Positions 9,128 through 17,359 of a stretch of 64,000 nt of DNA are shown in pieces; the first letter of the stretch is position 1; the number at the start of each line of letters is the position of its first letter. A program made the position numbers and the translations under genes. Under the pieces are notes generated by a model. It was not told the DNA's origin and did no database searches. It worked only from the letters and a program-made list of their open reading frames with translations. Source of the stretch: Methylobacterium mesophilicum SR1.6/6 (lineage in GTDB: Bacteria; Pseudomonadota; Alphaproteobacteria; Rhizobiales; Beijerinckiaceae); contig NZ_CP043538.1 of the NCBI RefSeq assembly GCF_000364445.2, forward strand, positions 4,049,447 through 4,113,446, read 5' to 3'.

Positions 9128-9502
9128 ATGGCGACCCGGACCATCCTGACTTTACTCGCCCTCGTCGCGGCGATGCCGGCCTCGGCGCAACCCTTTCACA
9201 GATCCTTCCCGTACGGCCCCGTTTACGCGGGCAGCGACGGCTTCGCCGGCGACTTCGTGCGCGGAACCTACATCGGCGCCCCGCTGACCAGGGTGCCCCG
9301 GCCAACCGAGATCGTCCCGTCCCCCTGGAGCTACGGGACCTACGGCGTTCCCACCGTCACGGGGATCGCGGCCCCGCCCGCGGCGCAGCCGACGCTCACC
9401 GTCATCAACGGCGCCCCCGCGAACGGCCGCCGGCGCGTAGGCGCCGCGGAGGATGGGCCCGCCGGCCCGCAGATCATCACGGTGCGGGTTCCCCGGCGGT
9501 GA
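9128..9502 (+). CDS. Small secreted hypothetical protein
   Basis: No known family recognised. The start at 9128 is supported by GGAG about 8 bases upstream and by a signal peptide (MATRTILTLLALVAAMPASA, cleavage after ASA). The mature region of about 105 residues is rich in Pro, Gly and Tyr (FPYGPVYAGSDGFAGDF, SPWSYGTYGVPTVTG) and ends in a short basic tail. It is probably an envelope or secreted protein. A candidate EcfG promoter lies just upstream. The 3' end overlaps the convergent gene by 26 bases. Confidence 0.6.
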   Translation: MATRTILTLLALVAAMPASAQPFHRSFPYGPVYAGSDGFAGDFVRGTYIGAPLTRVPRPTEIVPSPWSYGTYGVPTVTGIAAPPAAQPTLTVINGAPANGRRRVGAAEDGPAGPQIITVRVPRR

Positions 9503-9842
9503 GCCCCGCAAACCACGCAGCGTAGGGCGTATGGCGCGCCAGCCTGCGGTTGAGGTCGGGCGCGCCGTCGCTCCGCCAGACGGGACCCCGCTCACCGAGG
9601 GCGACCTTGGCCGCATCCACTTCGGCGCGGGCGGCCGCCAGGGCGGCACCGGCCTCTGGATCGCTTTGCCGCTCCGCGCGCTTGGCGGCCTGGACGGCGC
9701 GGCGTGCCGTCATCAGCCGGGCGACAAGGGCCTCGCGACGCTCCGGCGGAAGCGCGGGATTGGCGGTTCGCCACAGGCGGCCGCGAACGACGATGTAGCG
9801 CCCGTCCGGTGTGGTTAAGGCCGCGGTCATATTGGAATCCAT
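9477..9842 (-). CDS. Conserved-looking hypothetical protein (coiled-coil)
   Basis: Unrecognised 121-residue protein. It has an N-terminal beta-like segment (TTPDGRYIVVRGRLWRTANP), then an Ala/Arg/Glu-rich helix (about residues 35-85, LVARLMTARRAVQAAKRA) that could form a coiled coil. The C-terminal region RSDGAPDLNRRLARHTPYAA is conserved-looking. No signal peptide or membrane helix is visible, so it is probably cytoplasmic. An alternative start is the Met at residue 5. It reads divergently from the GGDEF gene at 9904. Confidence 0.65.
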   Translation of the reverse strand: MDSNMTAALTTPDGRYIVVRGRLWRTANPALPPERREALVARLMTARRAVQAAKRAERQSDPEAGAALAAARAEVDAAKVALGERGPVWRSDGAPDLNRRLARHTPYAAWFAGLTAGEPAP

Positions 9843-9903
9843 CCCGTTTGGGGTGAGTTAAGTCTTCTGGCCTAGACCGCGGATATCGTGTTCGGACCGC
9901 GCC

Positions 9904-10797
9904 ATGCAGATCGTCATCGTCGATTCGAGCCGCGTCGTGCTCCAGATCATCGCCTCGCTGATCGAACCGCGGGGTCATGCGGTTCATCCCTTCACCGATT
10001 CCGCGCAGGCGCTCGAATTTCTAGCCGCGACACCCGCCGTGCGGGTCCTCATCACGAGCCTGGAGGTGCGGCCGCTGTCCGGGCTCGAACTCTGCTGGTC
10101 CGCCCGCCTGCTGGCCGAAGAGCGCCGACCGCTGCACGTCATCACCATGTCGTCCGCCCGGAACGTCCGGATCCTGGCCGAAGCCCTCGACAGCGGCGCC
10201 GACGATTTCATCGAGAAGCCCCCGAGCGCCGAGGAACTGAACGCCCGGCTGCGCGCGGCCGAGCGCCTGACGACCATGCAGGAGGAACTGATCCGCCTCG
10301 CCGAGACGGACCCCCTCACGGGCTCCTATAACCGGCGCGCCTTCTTCAACCGGGCGCGCCAAGCGGCCGAACAGCACCGGCGTCCGGGAGGGATCTCGGC
10401 GATCCTCCTCGACATCGATCATTTCAAACGGATCAACGACGAGCATGGGCACGATGTCGGCGACGTGGCGATCAAGGCGGTCGCCGACCTGATCGCCGAG
10501 GATGGGATCGCCGGCCGGCTGGGCGGCGAGGAGTTCGCCGTCGTCCTGCCCGGCTGCTGCCTCGTGGAGGCAAGCGCGCGGGCCGAGCGACTGCGCGCCG
10601 CCACCCAGAACCGGCGCATCCGCGGCGCCCACGGCACGATCCGGCTGACCTGCAGCTTCGGGGTCAGCACTTGGACCGATGGAGACTGCATCGAGGCCCT
10701 GATCAAGCGGGCCGACTTGGCGCTGTACGCAGCGAAGAGCGGCGGACGCAATCGTGTCGTCCCTTATCCGGCCGACGCCCTCGCGGTCGCGAGCTGA
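9904..10797 (+). CDS. Response-regulator-like GGDEF diguanylate cyclase
   Basis: Two-domain protein: a receiver-like domain (about residues 1-120) and a GGDEF diguanylate cyclase domain (about residues 135-290). The cyclase part looks active, with DPLTGSYNRRAF, DIDHFKRINDEHGHDVGD and the signature GGEEF in RLGGEEFAVV. It should make cyclic di-GMP in the cytoplasm. The receiver is degenerate. The position that normally holds the phosphorylated Asp reads Ser (LITSLEV, residue 52), and the N-terminal acidic pair is DS instead of DD, although the Lys in FIEKPP is kept. Regulation is therefore unlikely to be by normal phosphotransfer. No RxxD-type product-inhibition site is obvious. Confidence 0.88.
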   Translation: MQIVIVDSSRVVLQIIASLIEPRGHAVHPFTDSAQALEFLAATPAVRVLITSLEVRPLSGLELCWSARLLAEERRPLHVITMSSARNVRILAEALDSGADDFIEKPPSAEELNARLRAAERLTTMQEELIRLAETDPLTGSYNRRAFFNRARQAAEQHRRPGGISAILLDIDHFKRINDEHGHDVGDVAIKAVADLIAEDGIAGRLGGEEFAVVLPGCCLVEASARAERLRAATQNRRIRGAHGTIRLTCSFGVSTWTDGDCIEALIKRADLALYAAKSGGRNRVVPYPADALAVAS

Positions 10798-11009
10798 GAC
10801 ATTACCATTGCCCCAGAACGGTACGGCCACGTTGGGCAACCGACGGCGCTGTCCCAGATCGGACCGTCGATCAGGTTAGTATCTGTAAGATTGCACCGAA
10901 TCCGCTGGCATCAAGCTTAATATTCGCCGAACTGCGCTGGAACGAATCTTGGAACTTCGACTTCGAGCCCGGCCACTTGTATCAAGCCGGGAGAGAGAGG
11001 TGCGAGGTC

Positions 11010-11696
11010 ATGAGTACGGCCGTTGGCGTCCTGATCCTTGATGAACCGCAGGACCTGAGCGCGACTGTTCGCGCGACACTGGAGCACATGCCCGAGCTCC
11101 ACACGATCGGCGAGGCGGATCTGGATCGGGCGAACACCGACACGACCGTCGCGCTGATCTTCCTCGACGAGATCCGGCTCGCCGACGGGATCGCCCGCAT
11201 CGTCGGCCTGAAGGAGCGTCAGCCCAACCTGCGCACGCTGGTGGCCTTCGGCGCGCTCGCGGCGGATGACCTGCGCGCGCTGCTGGCTGCGGGCGTCGAC
11301 GCGTTCGTGGCGCGCTCGAAGTCGCCCCGGGAACTCGGCGCCGCGCTGCTGGCGCTCGCGGAGGGCTCGGACTGCCTGACGCCGCCGGAGCAGCCCGGTG
11401 CGGCGGCGAGCGAGGCGGCCGACAGCCTGGGCCTCACGCCCCGCGAGGCCGAGGTGCTGCGCTTCCTCAGCTCCGGCTTCAGCAACAAGGAGGTCGCCCG
11501 GCGGCTGGCGCTGAGCGTGCGCACCGTCGAGACCCACCGGCTCAACCTGCGCCGCAAGACCCAGACGGGCCGCCTCAAGGATCTGGTCTCGCTCGCCCGA
11601 CAGCTCGGCCTGGCGCCCGTCGTTGACAACGGCGATCAGGTCCGGCGCGGCACCGACAGCCGCAGATCGAACACCGACGGCCAGTCCCGGCATTGA
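11010..11696 (+). CDS. LuxR-family response regulator
   Basis: Cytoplasmic transcription factor of 228 residues. The N-terminal receiver-like domain (about 1-125) keeps an Asp at the phospho-acceptor place in LIFLDEIRLADG and a Lys in ARSKSP. The C-terminal LuxR/GerE helix-turn-helix (about 148-210) reads LTPREAEVLRFLSSGFSNKE followed by VARRLALSVRTVETHRLNL. I start it at the ATG at 11010 because a purine-rich GAGAGAGAGG precedes it and the domain begins directly after. No partner kinase is adjacent. The preceding 210 bases have no gene. Confidence 0.88.
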   Translation: MSTAVGVLILDEPQDLSATVRATLEHMPELHTIGEADLDRANTDTTVALIFLDEIRLADGIARIVGLKERQPNLRTLVAFGALAADDLRALLAAGVDAFVARSKSPRELGAALLALAEGSDCLTPPEQPGAAASEAADSLGLTPREAEVLRFLSSGFSNKEVARRLALSVRTVETHRLNLRRKTQTGRLKDLVSLARQLGLAPVVDNGDQVRRGTDSRRSNTDGQSRH

Positions 11697-11735
11697 CTGG
11701 GACCTCGGGCCGCCCCCCGGTGGGCCGCTCCATCC

Positions 11736-13010
11736 TCAGGCTGCGCCGACCCGTGTCTCGGCGCGGGCCTTCGGCGGACGCCGTCCCTTGGCGGAGGCCG
11801 ACCCTTGAGATCCGGCCGCCGGCTTCGCCGTGCCTTGCGCCTTGCTTTTGGGCGACGCCTTGCCGGGCGGTGCCTTGGAACCCCGGCCGCGCGCAGTGGC
11901 TGGCTTGACCGGCTGTCCGTTCCGGGCCGCGTGCCTGGCGGCAGCCAGACGGGCCTGGAGCAGGCCGAGAACCGCAGCCTCCTCGGGGCGAAGATCGGAG
12001 AGGTCCGCACTCAATTCCGATTCCACCGCATCCTTCACCTGAAGGAGCAGGCCGCCCTCCAGATAGCAGTCGAGGACCTCGGGATGGATGTAGCATTTGC
12101 GGCAGATGGTCGGCGTATTGCCGAGCCGGCCCGCCACGCTCTCGATGGCGGTGCGAATGTTGCGCTTGGCACCCGCCTCGCTGTCGAAGCTCTCGAACTC
12201 GCGCAGCGCCAGTGCCGCCAGCACCGTCCCGGCCCAGGTCCGGAAGTCCTTGGCGGTGAACTCTTCGCCGGTGATCTCGCGCAGATAGGCGTTCACGTCC
12301 GAGGACGTGACGTCGCGCTGGGTGCCGTCCTGGTCGATGTACTGGAACAGCTCTTGGCCGGGCAGGTCCTGGCAGGCCTTCACGATCCTCGCCACGCGCC
12401 GATCCTTGAGCGACACGTCCCAGGTCTTGCCGCTCTTGCCCTTGAAGCGGAAGGACAGCGCCGCACCTTCGATCCGGACGTGCGGATCGCGCAGGGTAGT
12501 GAGGCCGTAGCTCTTGTTGGTGCGGGCGTAATCGTCGTTTCCGACGCGGATCAGCGTGGTCTCGAGAAGGTGGACGACCGTGGCCAGCACCTTCTCGCGG
12601 GTGAGGCCCTTTCCCCTCATGTCGGCGTCGACGCGCTGGCGGATGCCCGGCAGGGCATTCGCGAAGGCCATGATCCGCGAGAACTTGTTGGCCTCCCGGG
12701 CCTCCCGGAAGTCCGGGTGATAGCGGTACTGCTTCCGGCCCTTGGCATCCCGACCGGTCGCCTGGATGTGGCCGTTGCCGCGGGGGCAGATCCAGACATC
12801 CGTGTAGGCCGGCGGCACGGCGAGCGACCGGATACGGGCCAGCACCGCCTTGTCGCGCACCGGGGCGCCCTTGGCGTCGAGGTAGCGGAAGCCGGTGCCG
12901 CTGCGCTTGCGCGTCAGGCCGGGACGGCCGTCATCGACGTAGACGAGCCCGGCCTCCTCCGCGGCAGCCCGAAGGTTTCCGCCGCTCTCCGCCGTCTCGA
13001 CACCCGCCAT
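11736..13010 (-). CDS. DNA topoisomerase IB
   Basis: Eukaryotic/poxvirus-type topoisomerase I that relaxes supercoils through a 3'-phosphotyrosyl link. The ATG at 13010 (MAGVETAES) is preceded by GGAAGGGGGG and is preferred to the longer frame. The 424-residue product shows the N-terminal DNA-binding part (GFRYLDAKGAPVRD, GHIQATGRDAKGRKQYRYH) and catalytic motifs VGNDDYARTNKSYGLTTLR and FTAKDFRTWAGT. The active-site Tyr is in CRKCYIHP. The final 60 or so residues are a Lys/Ala/Pro tail typical of bacterial members. It stands alone and converges on the LuxR gene. Confidence 0.93.
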   Translation of the reverse strand: MAGVETAESGGNLRAAAEEAGLVYVDDGRPGLTRKRSGTGFRYLDAKGAPVRDKAVLARIRSLAVPPAYTDVWICPRGNGHIQATGRDAKGRKQYRYHPDFREAREANKFSRIMAFANALPGIRQRVDADMRGKGLTREKVLATVVHLLETTLIRVGNDDYARTNKSYGLTTLRDPHVRIEGAALSFRFKGKSGKTWDVSLKDRRVARIVKACQDLPGQELFQYIDQDGTQRDVTSSDVNAYLREITGEEFTAKDFRTWAGTVLAALALREFESFDSEAGAKRNIRTAIESVAGRLGNTPTICRKCYIHPEVLDCYLEGGLLLQVKDAVESELSADLSDLRPEEAAVLGLLQARLAAARHAARNGQPVKPATARGRGSKAPPGKASPKSKAQGTAKPAAGSQGSASAKGRRPPKARAETRVGAA

Positions 13011-13146
13011 GGAACCCCCCTTCCGTGCACGCCGCCGGGCGACCGGGCCCGGCGGGAAGGCCTTGTTCAACCGGCCGCCCGCGACGCCGTTCCGGGCCTG
13101 CGCATCGGTCGCAGGACGAGCCGCTCCCGCGTGCTAGAGGGCTTCC

Positions 13147-14304
13147 ATGGATCCCGCGCCTGAAAACCCGCCCCGCCCGATGCGCCGTCTGGTCTTCGTG
13201 GTGACCGAGGACTGGTTCTTCGCCTCGCATTTCCTGCCGATGGCGCGGGCCGCCGTCGGCATGGGCCTCTCCGTGTCGGTCGTCACCCGCGTGCGCGCGC
13301 ATCGCGCGGCCATCGAGGCGACGGGCGCGCGGGTCGTGCCGCTGGAGGCGGAACGGGCGAGCCTTAACCCGATGGCCGCCGGCTACGCGGCCGGGCAGCT
13401 CGCCGCGATCCTGAAGGCGCTTCAGGCCGACGTCGTGCACTGCATCGCCCTGCGCGGCATCCTGGTCGGCGGCACGGCGGCGGCCATGGCGGGGATCCCC
13501 GCGCGTGTCTACGCGCTGACGGGCCTCGGTCTCGTCGGGGCGCGGAGCGACCGGGTTGGGCGCGCGACCCGCCTCGCCCTGCGGGCCCTGATCCGCGGGC
13601 CCCTGGCCTCTCGCCGCACGCGCTTCCTGTTCGAGAACCCGGACGACGCCCGCGCGCTCGGCCTCGACCCGTTGGAGCAGTCGGTCACCGTCGTGGGCGG
13701 GGCCGGAGTCGATCCCGCGGCCTTCGCGCCCACACCCCTTCCGCCGATGCCCCCCCTGCGCGTGGCCGTGGTGGCCCGCATGCTGTGGTCCAAGGGGATC
13801 GACGTGGCCGTCGAGGCGGTCCGCCTCGCCCGTTCGCAGGGCGCACCCGTGGAACTCGCCCTGTACGGTGCACCCGACCCGTCGAACCGGCGCGTGATCG
13901 CCGAGGCGACGTTGAGGGATTGGAGCCGCGACGGCGTGACCTGGCACGGGCCGACGGCCGACATACCCGCGGTCTGGGCGGCCCACCATGTGGCCTGCCT
14001 CCCGTCCCGGGGCGGGGAGGGGCTGCCGCGCACGCTGCTGGAAGCGGCCGCCTGCGGCCGGGCGTTGGTCGCGTCCGACGTTCCGGGCTGCCGCAGCCTC
14101 GTGCGCGACGGCGTCGAGGGTCTTCTCGTCCCGCCGGGGGATGCACCGGCCCTGGCGAGCGCCCTGGTGCGGCTGAGCGGCGATCCCGCACATGTCGCCG
14201 GCTTCGGGGCAGCGGCGCGCGCGCGGATCGAGACCGGCGGCTTCACGGAGCTCGCGGTGACCGACAGCGTCCGCGCCCTCTGGCGCGACCTGCTGGAGGC
14301 CTGA
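13147..14304 (+). CDS. Glycosyltransferase family 4 (group 1)
   Basis: Cytoplasmic or membrane-peripheral sugar transferase with two Rossmann-like domains (GT-B). The 385-residue protein has an N-terminal acceptor domain (LVFVVTEDWFFASHFLPMAR). The C-terminal nucleotide-sugar domain contains VAVVARMLWSKGIDVAVEAV and the family signature SRGGEGLPRTLLEAAACGRA with the E-x7-E region. It is followed after 2 bases by a methyltransferase gene, so the two are likely translated together. Substrate unknown; exopolysaccharide or lipopolysaccharide synthesis is a guess. Confidence 0.88.
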   Translation: MDPAPENPPRPMRRLVFVVTEDWFFASHFLPMARAAVGMGLSVSVVTRVRAHRAAIEATGARVVPLEAERASLNPMAAGYAAGQLAAILKALQADVVHCIALRGILVGGTAAAMAGIPARVYALTGLGLVGARSDRVGRATRLALRALIRGPLASRRTRFLFENPDDARALGLDPLEQSVTVVGGAGVDPAAFAPTPLPPMPPLRVAVVARMLWSKGIDVAVEAVRLARSQGAPVELALYGAPDPSNRRVIAEATLRDWSRDGVTWHGPTADIPAVWAAHHVACLPSRGGEGLPRTLLEAAACGRALVASDVPGCRSLVRDGVEGLLVPPGDAPALASALVRLSGDPAHVAGFGAAARARIETGGFTELAVTDSVRALWRDLLEA

Positions 14305-14306
14305 CC

Positions 14307-14966
14307 ATGCGCGCGCCCGACGATCCGGCCGGCTTCATCCGCGCCCACACCCGCCTGCTGCCGGTCCCGCACGCTCCGGAGATCCGGCTCCACGTGGCCG
14401 ACGAGGCAACGGCCCTGTGGCAGAAGACCGAGGAGGAGCTTCAGGAGATCGGGCTCCCGCCGCCGTTCTGGGCCTTCGCCTGGGCCGGCGGACAGGCGCT
14501 CGCCCGCTACGTCCTCGATCATCCGGAGGCCGCGGCGGGCGCGGCGACGGTGGATTTCGCCTCCGGCTCCGGTCTGGTGGCGATCGCGGCCGCCCGCGCC
14601 GGGGCGCGGCACGTGACCGCCAGCGACCTCGATCCTTTCGCCGTCGCGGCGATCGGCCTGAACGCCGCCGCCAACGGCGTCGCAGGGCTGATCGAGCCGG
14701 TTGCCCACGACCTGCTCCGGGAGCAGCCGGAGGCCGACTTGGTCCTGGCGGCCGACGTGTTTTACGAGCGTGACCTCGCCCAGGCCGTCACTGCCTGGCT
14801 CACGAGCCTGCAGGCGCGGGGCACGACGGTGCTGATCGGGGATCCGGGCCGCACATACCTCCCGCGGGAGCGGCTCGAATGCCTGGCGACCTACGCGGTG
14901 CCCGTCTCGCGGTCCCTGGAGGATTCCGAGATCAAGCGCAGCCACGTCTGGAGACTGCGCGCATGA
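14307..14966 (+). CDS. Class I SAM-dependent methyltransferase (ETFB-lysine methyltransferase-like)
   Basis: The 219-residue protein has a Rossmann methyltransferase core. Motif I is VDFASGSGLVAIAAARAGA, the acidic residue binding SAM is in VTASDLDPFAV, and DLVLAADVFYERDLA serves as motif IV. LPPPFWAFAWAGGQALARYV before motif I is the hallmark of the METTL20/nicotinamide methyltransferase-like group, some of which methylate lysines of electron transfer flavoprotein beta. The start ATG lies 2 bases after the glycosyltransferase stop. The actual substrate is not shown by the sequence. Confidence 0.82.
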   Translation: MRAPDDPAGFIRAHTRLLPVPHAPEIRLHVADEATALWQKTEEELQEIGLPPPFWAFAWAGGQALARYVLDHPEAAAGAATVDFASGSGLVAIAAARAGARHVTASDLDPFAVAAIGLNAAANGVAGLIEPVAHDLLREQPEADLVLAADVFYERDLAQAVTAWLTSLQARGTTVLIGDPGRTYLPRERLECLATYAVPVSRSLEDSEIKRSHVWRLRA

Positions 14967-14996
14967 AAATCCGCCGACAACTAACCATACGGCCGC

Positions 14997-15019
14997 AACA
15001 CTCGGATGCACCGAGTGTT
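14997..15019 (+). terminator. Hairpin after the glycosyltransferase/methyltransferase pair
   Basis: A perfect 9-base-pair stem, AACACTCGG (14997-15005) with CCGAGTGTT (15011-15019), has a 5-base loop 30 bases after the methyltransferase stop. There is no T-run after it, so it is a terminator-like structure. The rest of 15020-15129 holds only the leader of the next gene. Confidence 0.45.
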
Positions 15020-15129
15020 CACCCGGCCGAGGAATGCGCTACCAATACTTGGCTCCAGGCGCGTGTGCGGTACGCGGCTGACTTGTGCGCGGTCCCGTCT
15101 CGGGGCGTCTCGCAGCGGAAGGGTTCCCG

Positions 15130-15702
15130 GTGAGTATCGAGTCGAACATCAAGCCGAGGCTTGCCCGCGTCGTCGCCTTCTCCGGAAGCGCCAAGCGGCC
15201 TTCGCGCACCCGCGTCCTAGTCGAAGCGCTGGGGGCGGAGCTCGAACGCCTGCGCCGGATCGATCTCACGGTCTACGATCTGATCGACGCCGGACCCGGG
15301 CTGGGCGTGACCCAGCGCGATGACCTGCCCCCGGCGGCGGCGGGCCTGATCGAGGCGATCGAGGGCGCGGACGCGCTGATCGTCGGCACCCCGGTCTACC
15401 AGGGCGGCTATGCCGGCCTGTTCAAGCACGTCTTCGACTTCGTCGAGCCGGCGCGGATGGCCGGCATGCCGGTGGCGATCACCGCCACCGGCGGCGGCCT
15501 GCGCCACGCCCTCGTGGTCGAGCATGGACTTCGGCCGCTCTTCGGCTTCTTCGCGGCCCATGTGGCGCCGACTTCGGTCTATGCCGGGTCCGACGATCTC
15601 GTGGATGGTCGCGTCGTCAACGGCACCGTGGCGACCCGGCTCGGCGCAGCGGCGACGGAACTCGCGGCCCTGCTCGACGTGAAGCGGACCGCCGACGTCT
15701 GA
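15130..15702 (+). CDS. NADPH-dependent FMN reductase family protein
   Basis: Flavodoxin-like reductase of the SsuE/MsuE type (190 residues) that supplies reduced FMN to monooxygenases. Visible motifs are the phosphate loop FSGSAKRPSRTRVLVEAL near the N-terminus, the hallmark GTPVYQGGYAGLFKHVFDFV, and TATGGGLRHALVVEHGLRPL. The start is GTG at 15130, with GGAAGGG about 7 bases upstream. In this family a neighbouring sulfonate monooxygenase is common, but none is present here, so the partner is unknown. Confidence 0.87.
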   Translation: MSIESNIKPRLARVVAFSGSAKRPSRTRVLVEALGAELERLRRIDLTVYDLIDAGPGLGVTQRDDLPPAAAGLIEAIEGADALIVGTPVYQGGYAGLFKHVFDFVEPARMAGMPVAITATGGGLRHALVVEHGLRPLFGFFAAHVAPTSVYAGSDDLVDGRVVNGTVATRLGAAATELAALLDVKRTADV

Positions 15703-15770
15703 CGGGATACTCCCCCCGTGCCGATGCGGGCCCTAGATCCCAGGCGGACCACGCTCATCCGCGAGGGATC

Positions 15771-16385
15771 ATGTCAGGTTCTCCGATTACGGCCGGCAAA
15801 ACGATCACGCCGCAGCCGGCCACATACGTCACGGCCTCCGGCCTGCCCCGCTACCACCCGGTGTCGCAGGTCCTGCACTGGCTGACCGCGGCGCTGGTGC
15901 TGGCCATCCTGCCGCTGGCCTGGGTGGCGATCAGCCTCCCGCCGACGCCGGCCAAGGGGAGCATGTTCGTGCTTCACAAGTCGGTGGGCCTGACGATCCT
16001 GGCGATCGTCGTCCTGCGGATCGTCTGGCGCATGATTCGTCCCGCGCCCCCGGACCCGCAGGCCCCGCGGCTCCTGACGCTGATCGGCCGCATCAATCAT
16101 TGGTTGCTCTACGCGATCTTCCTGATCATGCCGATCAGCGGCTATCTGCTGAGCGCGCTCTCCGGCCGCGACACGCCGTATTTCTGGCTGTTCACCGTCC
16201 CGGGGCTGCAGAAGGACGAAGCCGCCCAGAAGGTGGCGGAGTCGGTCCACGTCGCGGGGCAGTGGGCCGTCTATGCCCTGGTGCTCCTGCACATCGCCGG
16301 CACCGTGTGGCACCTCCTGGTCCGCCGCGACGGTTTGCTGGAGCGGATGCTCCCGGTGCAGGACGGGCGCGGCGCCACGCGCTGA
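15771..16385 (+). CDS. Cytochrome b561 family protein
   Basis: Integral membrane di-heme cytochrome of 204 residues with four hydrophobic helices. They are around residues 35-55 (SQVLHWLTAALVLAILPLA), 65-85 (LHKSVGLTILAIVVLRIVWR), 105-130 (INHWLLYAIFLIMPISGYLL) and 160-182 (VHVAGQWAVYALVLLHIAGT). His residues suited as heme ligands lie in LHWL, LHKS, INHW, VHVA and LLHI. It resembles the YodB/CybB type, which passes electrons from quinol, often to dispose of superoxide. It stands alone after the FMN reductase. Confidence 0.9.
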   Translation: MSGSPITAGKTITPQPATYVTASGLPRYHPVSQVLHWLTAALVLAILPLAWVAISLPPTPAKGSMFVLHKSVGLTILAIVVLRIVWRMIRPAPPDPQAPRLLTLIGRINHWLLYAIFLIMPISGYLLSALSGRDTPYFWLFTVPGLQKDEAAQKVAESVHVAGQWAVYALVLLHIAGTVWHLLVRRDGLLERMLPVQDGRGATR

Positions 16386-16468
16386 GCCATTTCCGCGACG
16401 AAAACCTGCGACCGTCCGCGGGCGCCGGCAGGCCTGCGCTGGCTTGGCCGACGCCGGCCTGCGCGACG

Positions 16469-17359
16469 TCACTCGACGCGGCGCAGCACGAAGGTGGTGC
16501 CGACCTCCGGGTCGCGCCGCCAGCGCCCGTCGCCGCTCGGCACGAGATCGATGCTGTGGCCGCGCTTCGCCGTCAGGGTCATGCGACCGTTGGCGAAGCG
16601 CCACCGGACGGGATCGAACACCTCGAGGCCGCCATCGTGGCAACCCGGGACGATCCGCACGCCGCCGCCGGTCCCATCGAGGGCGATGCGACAGGTGTCG
16701 CGCTCCTGGAAGCGATCGAGGGCGTAGACGCCCGGCCTGGGCCCGGGATCGGCCGCGGCCGCCGTCGCGGGCTGCAATTCGGCCGGGACGGGCGCCGCGG
16801 CCTGAAGCGGGGAGGGCGGCGTTCCTTCCGGTGCGGCGGCCTCGGCCTCGGACGGCCCGCCGGGGCGCATCGCCACGATGTCGAGGGGCACGAGGCTGTA
16901 GCGCTCACCGCCCTCGGAGGACGCGACGAGGCTGCGTTGATCCGGCCGTCGCGTGAAGTCGAGGATCGGGCGGACGTTGCGATCGACCAGCCGCACGACG
17001 CCGTCGACGAAGAGCCATCCCGCGACACCGTTGAGCACCGGCAGGGCGCGGCGGCAGCCGGCCGGGAAGCGCAGCTTCCGTCCGGCATCGCCGTTGTCCA
17101 GCACGAGGGTCATCACGCAGCGGCGGTTGGTGCCGTCGCGGGACAGATCCCAGGTTCCGGGCACCTGGCCGATCTTCTCGGGAAGGCTCGGCGGCGCCGA
17201 CGACGCGGCGGGCGTATCCGCGGCGGGCGAATCCGCGGCGGGCGTCGCCGGCTCGGGGTTCGCCGCCGGCGCGGCCTGCGCCGCCGGCATATCCTGCGCC
17301 GCCGCCGGCCGGGACACCAGTGCCAGGAGTATCAGGAAGGCAGGTCCGGCGGATCTCAC
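16469..17359 (-). CDS. AprI/Inh-like protease inhibitor domain protein
   Basis: Probable periplasmic protein with two AprI/Inh-like beta-barrel repeats, the fold that inhibits serralysin-type metalloproteases. The GTG start at 17359 overlaps the TGA stop of the upstream dehydrogenase (GTGA), which suggests translational coupling. The 296 residues begin with a signal sequence ending near RPAAAQ, followed by an Ala/Pro-rich linker. Repeat 1 is around residues 65-165 (VPGTWDLSRDGTNRRCVMTL). Repeat 2 is around residues 205-296 (CRIALDGTGGGVRIVPGCHD, then WRFANGRMTLTAKRG). Paired Cys in each repeat fit a disulfide. No protease target is nearby. Confidence 0.75.
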   Translation of the reverse strand: MRSAGPAFLILLALVSRPAAAQDMPAAQAAPAANPEPATPAADSPAADTPAASSAPPSLPEKIGQVPGTWDLSRDGTNRRCVMTLVLDNGDAGRKLRFPAGCRRALPVLNGVAGWLFVDGVVRLVDRNVRPILDFTRRPDQRSLVASSEGGERYSLVPLDIVAMRPGGPSEAEAAAPEGTPPSPLQAAAPVPAELQPATAAAADPGPRPGVYALDRFQERDTCRIALDGTGGGVRIVPGCHDGGLEVFDPVRWRFANGRMTLTAKRGHSIDLVPSGDGRWRRDPEVGTTFVLRRVE

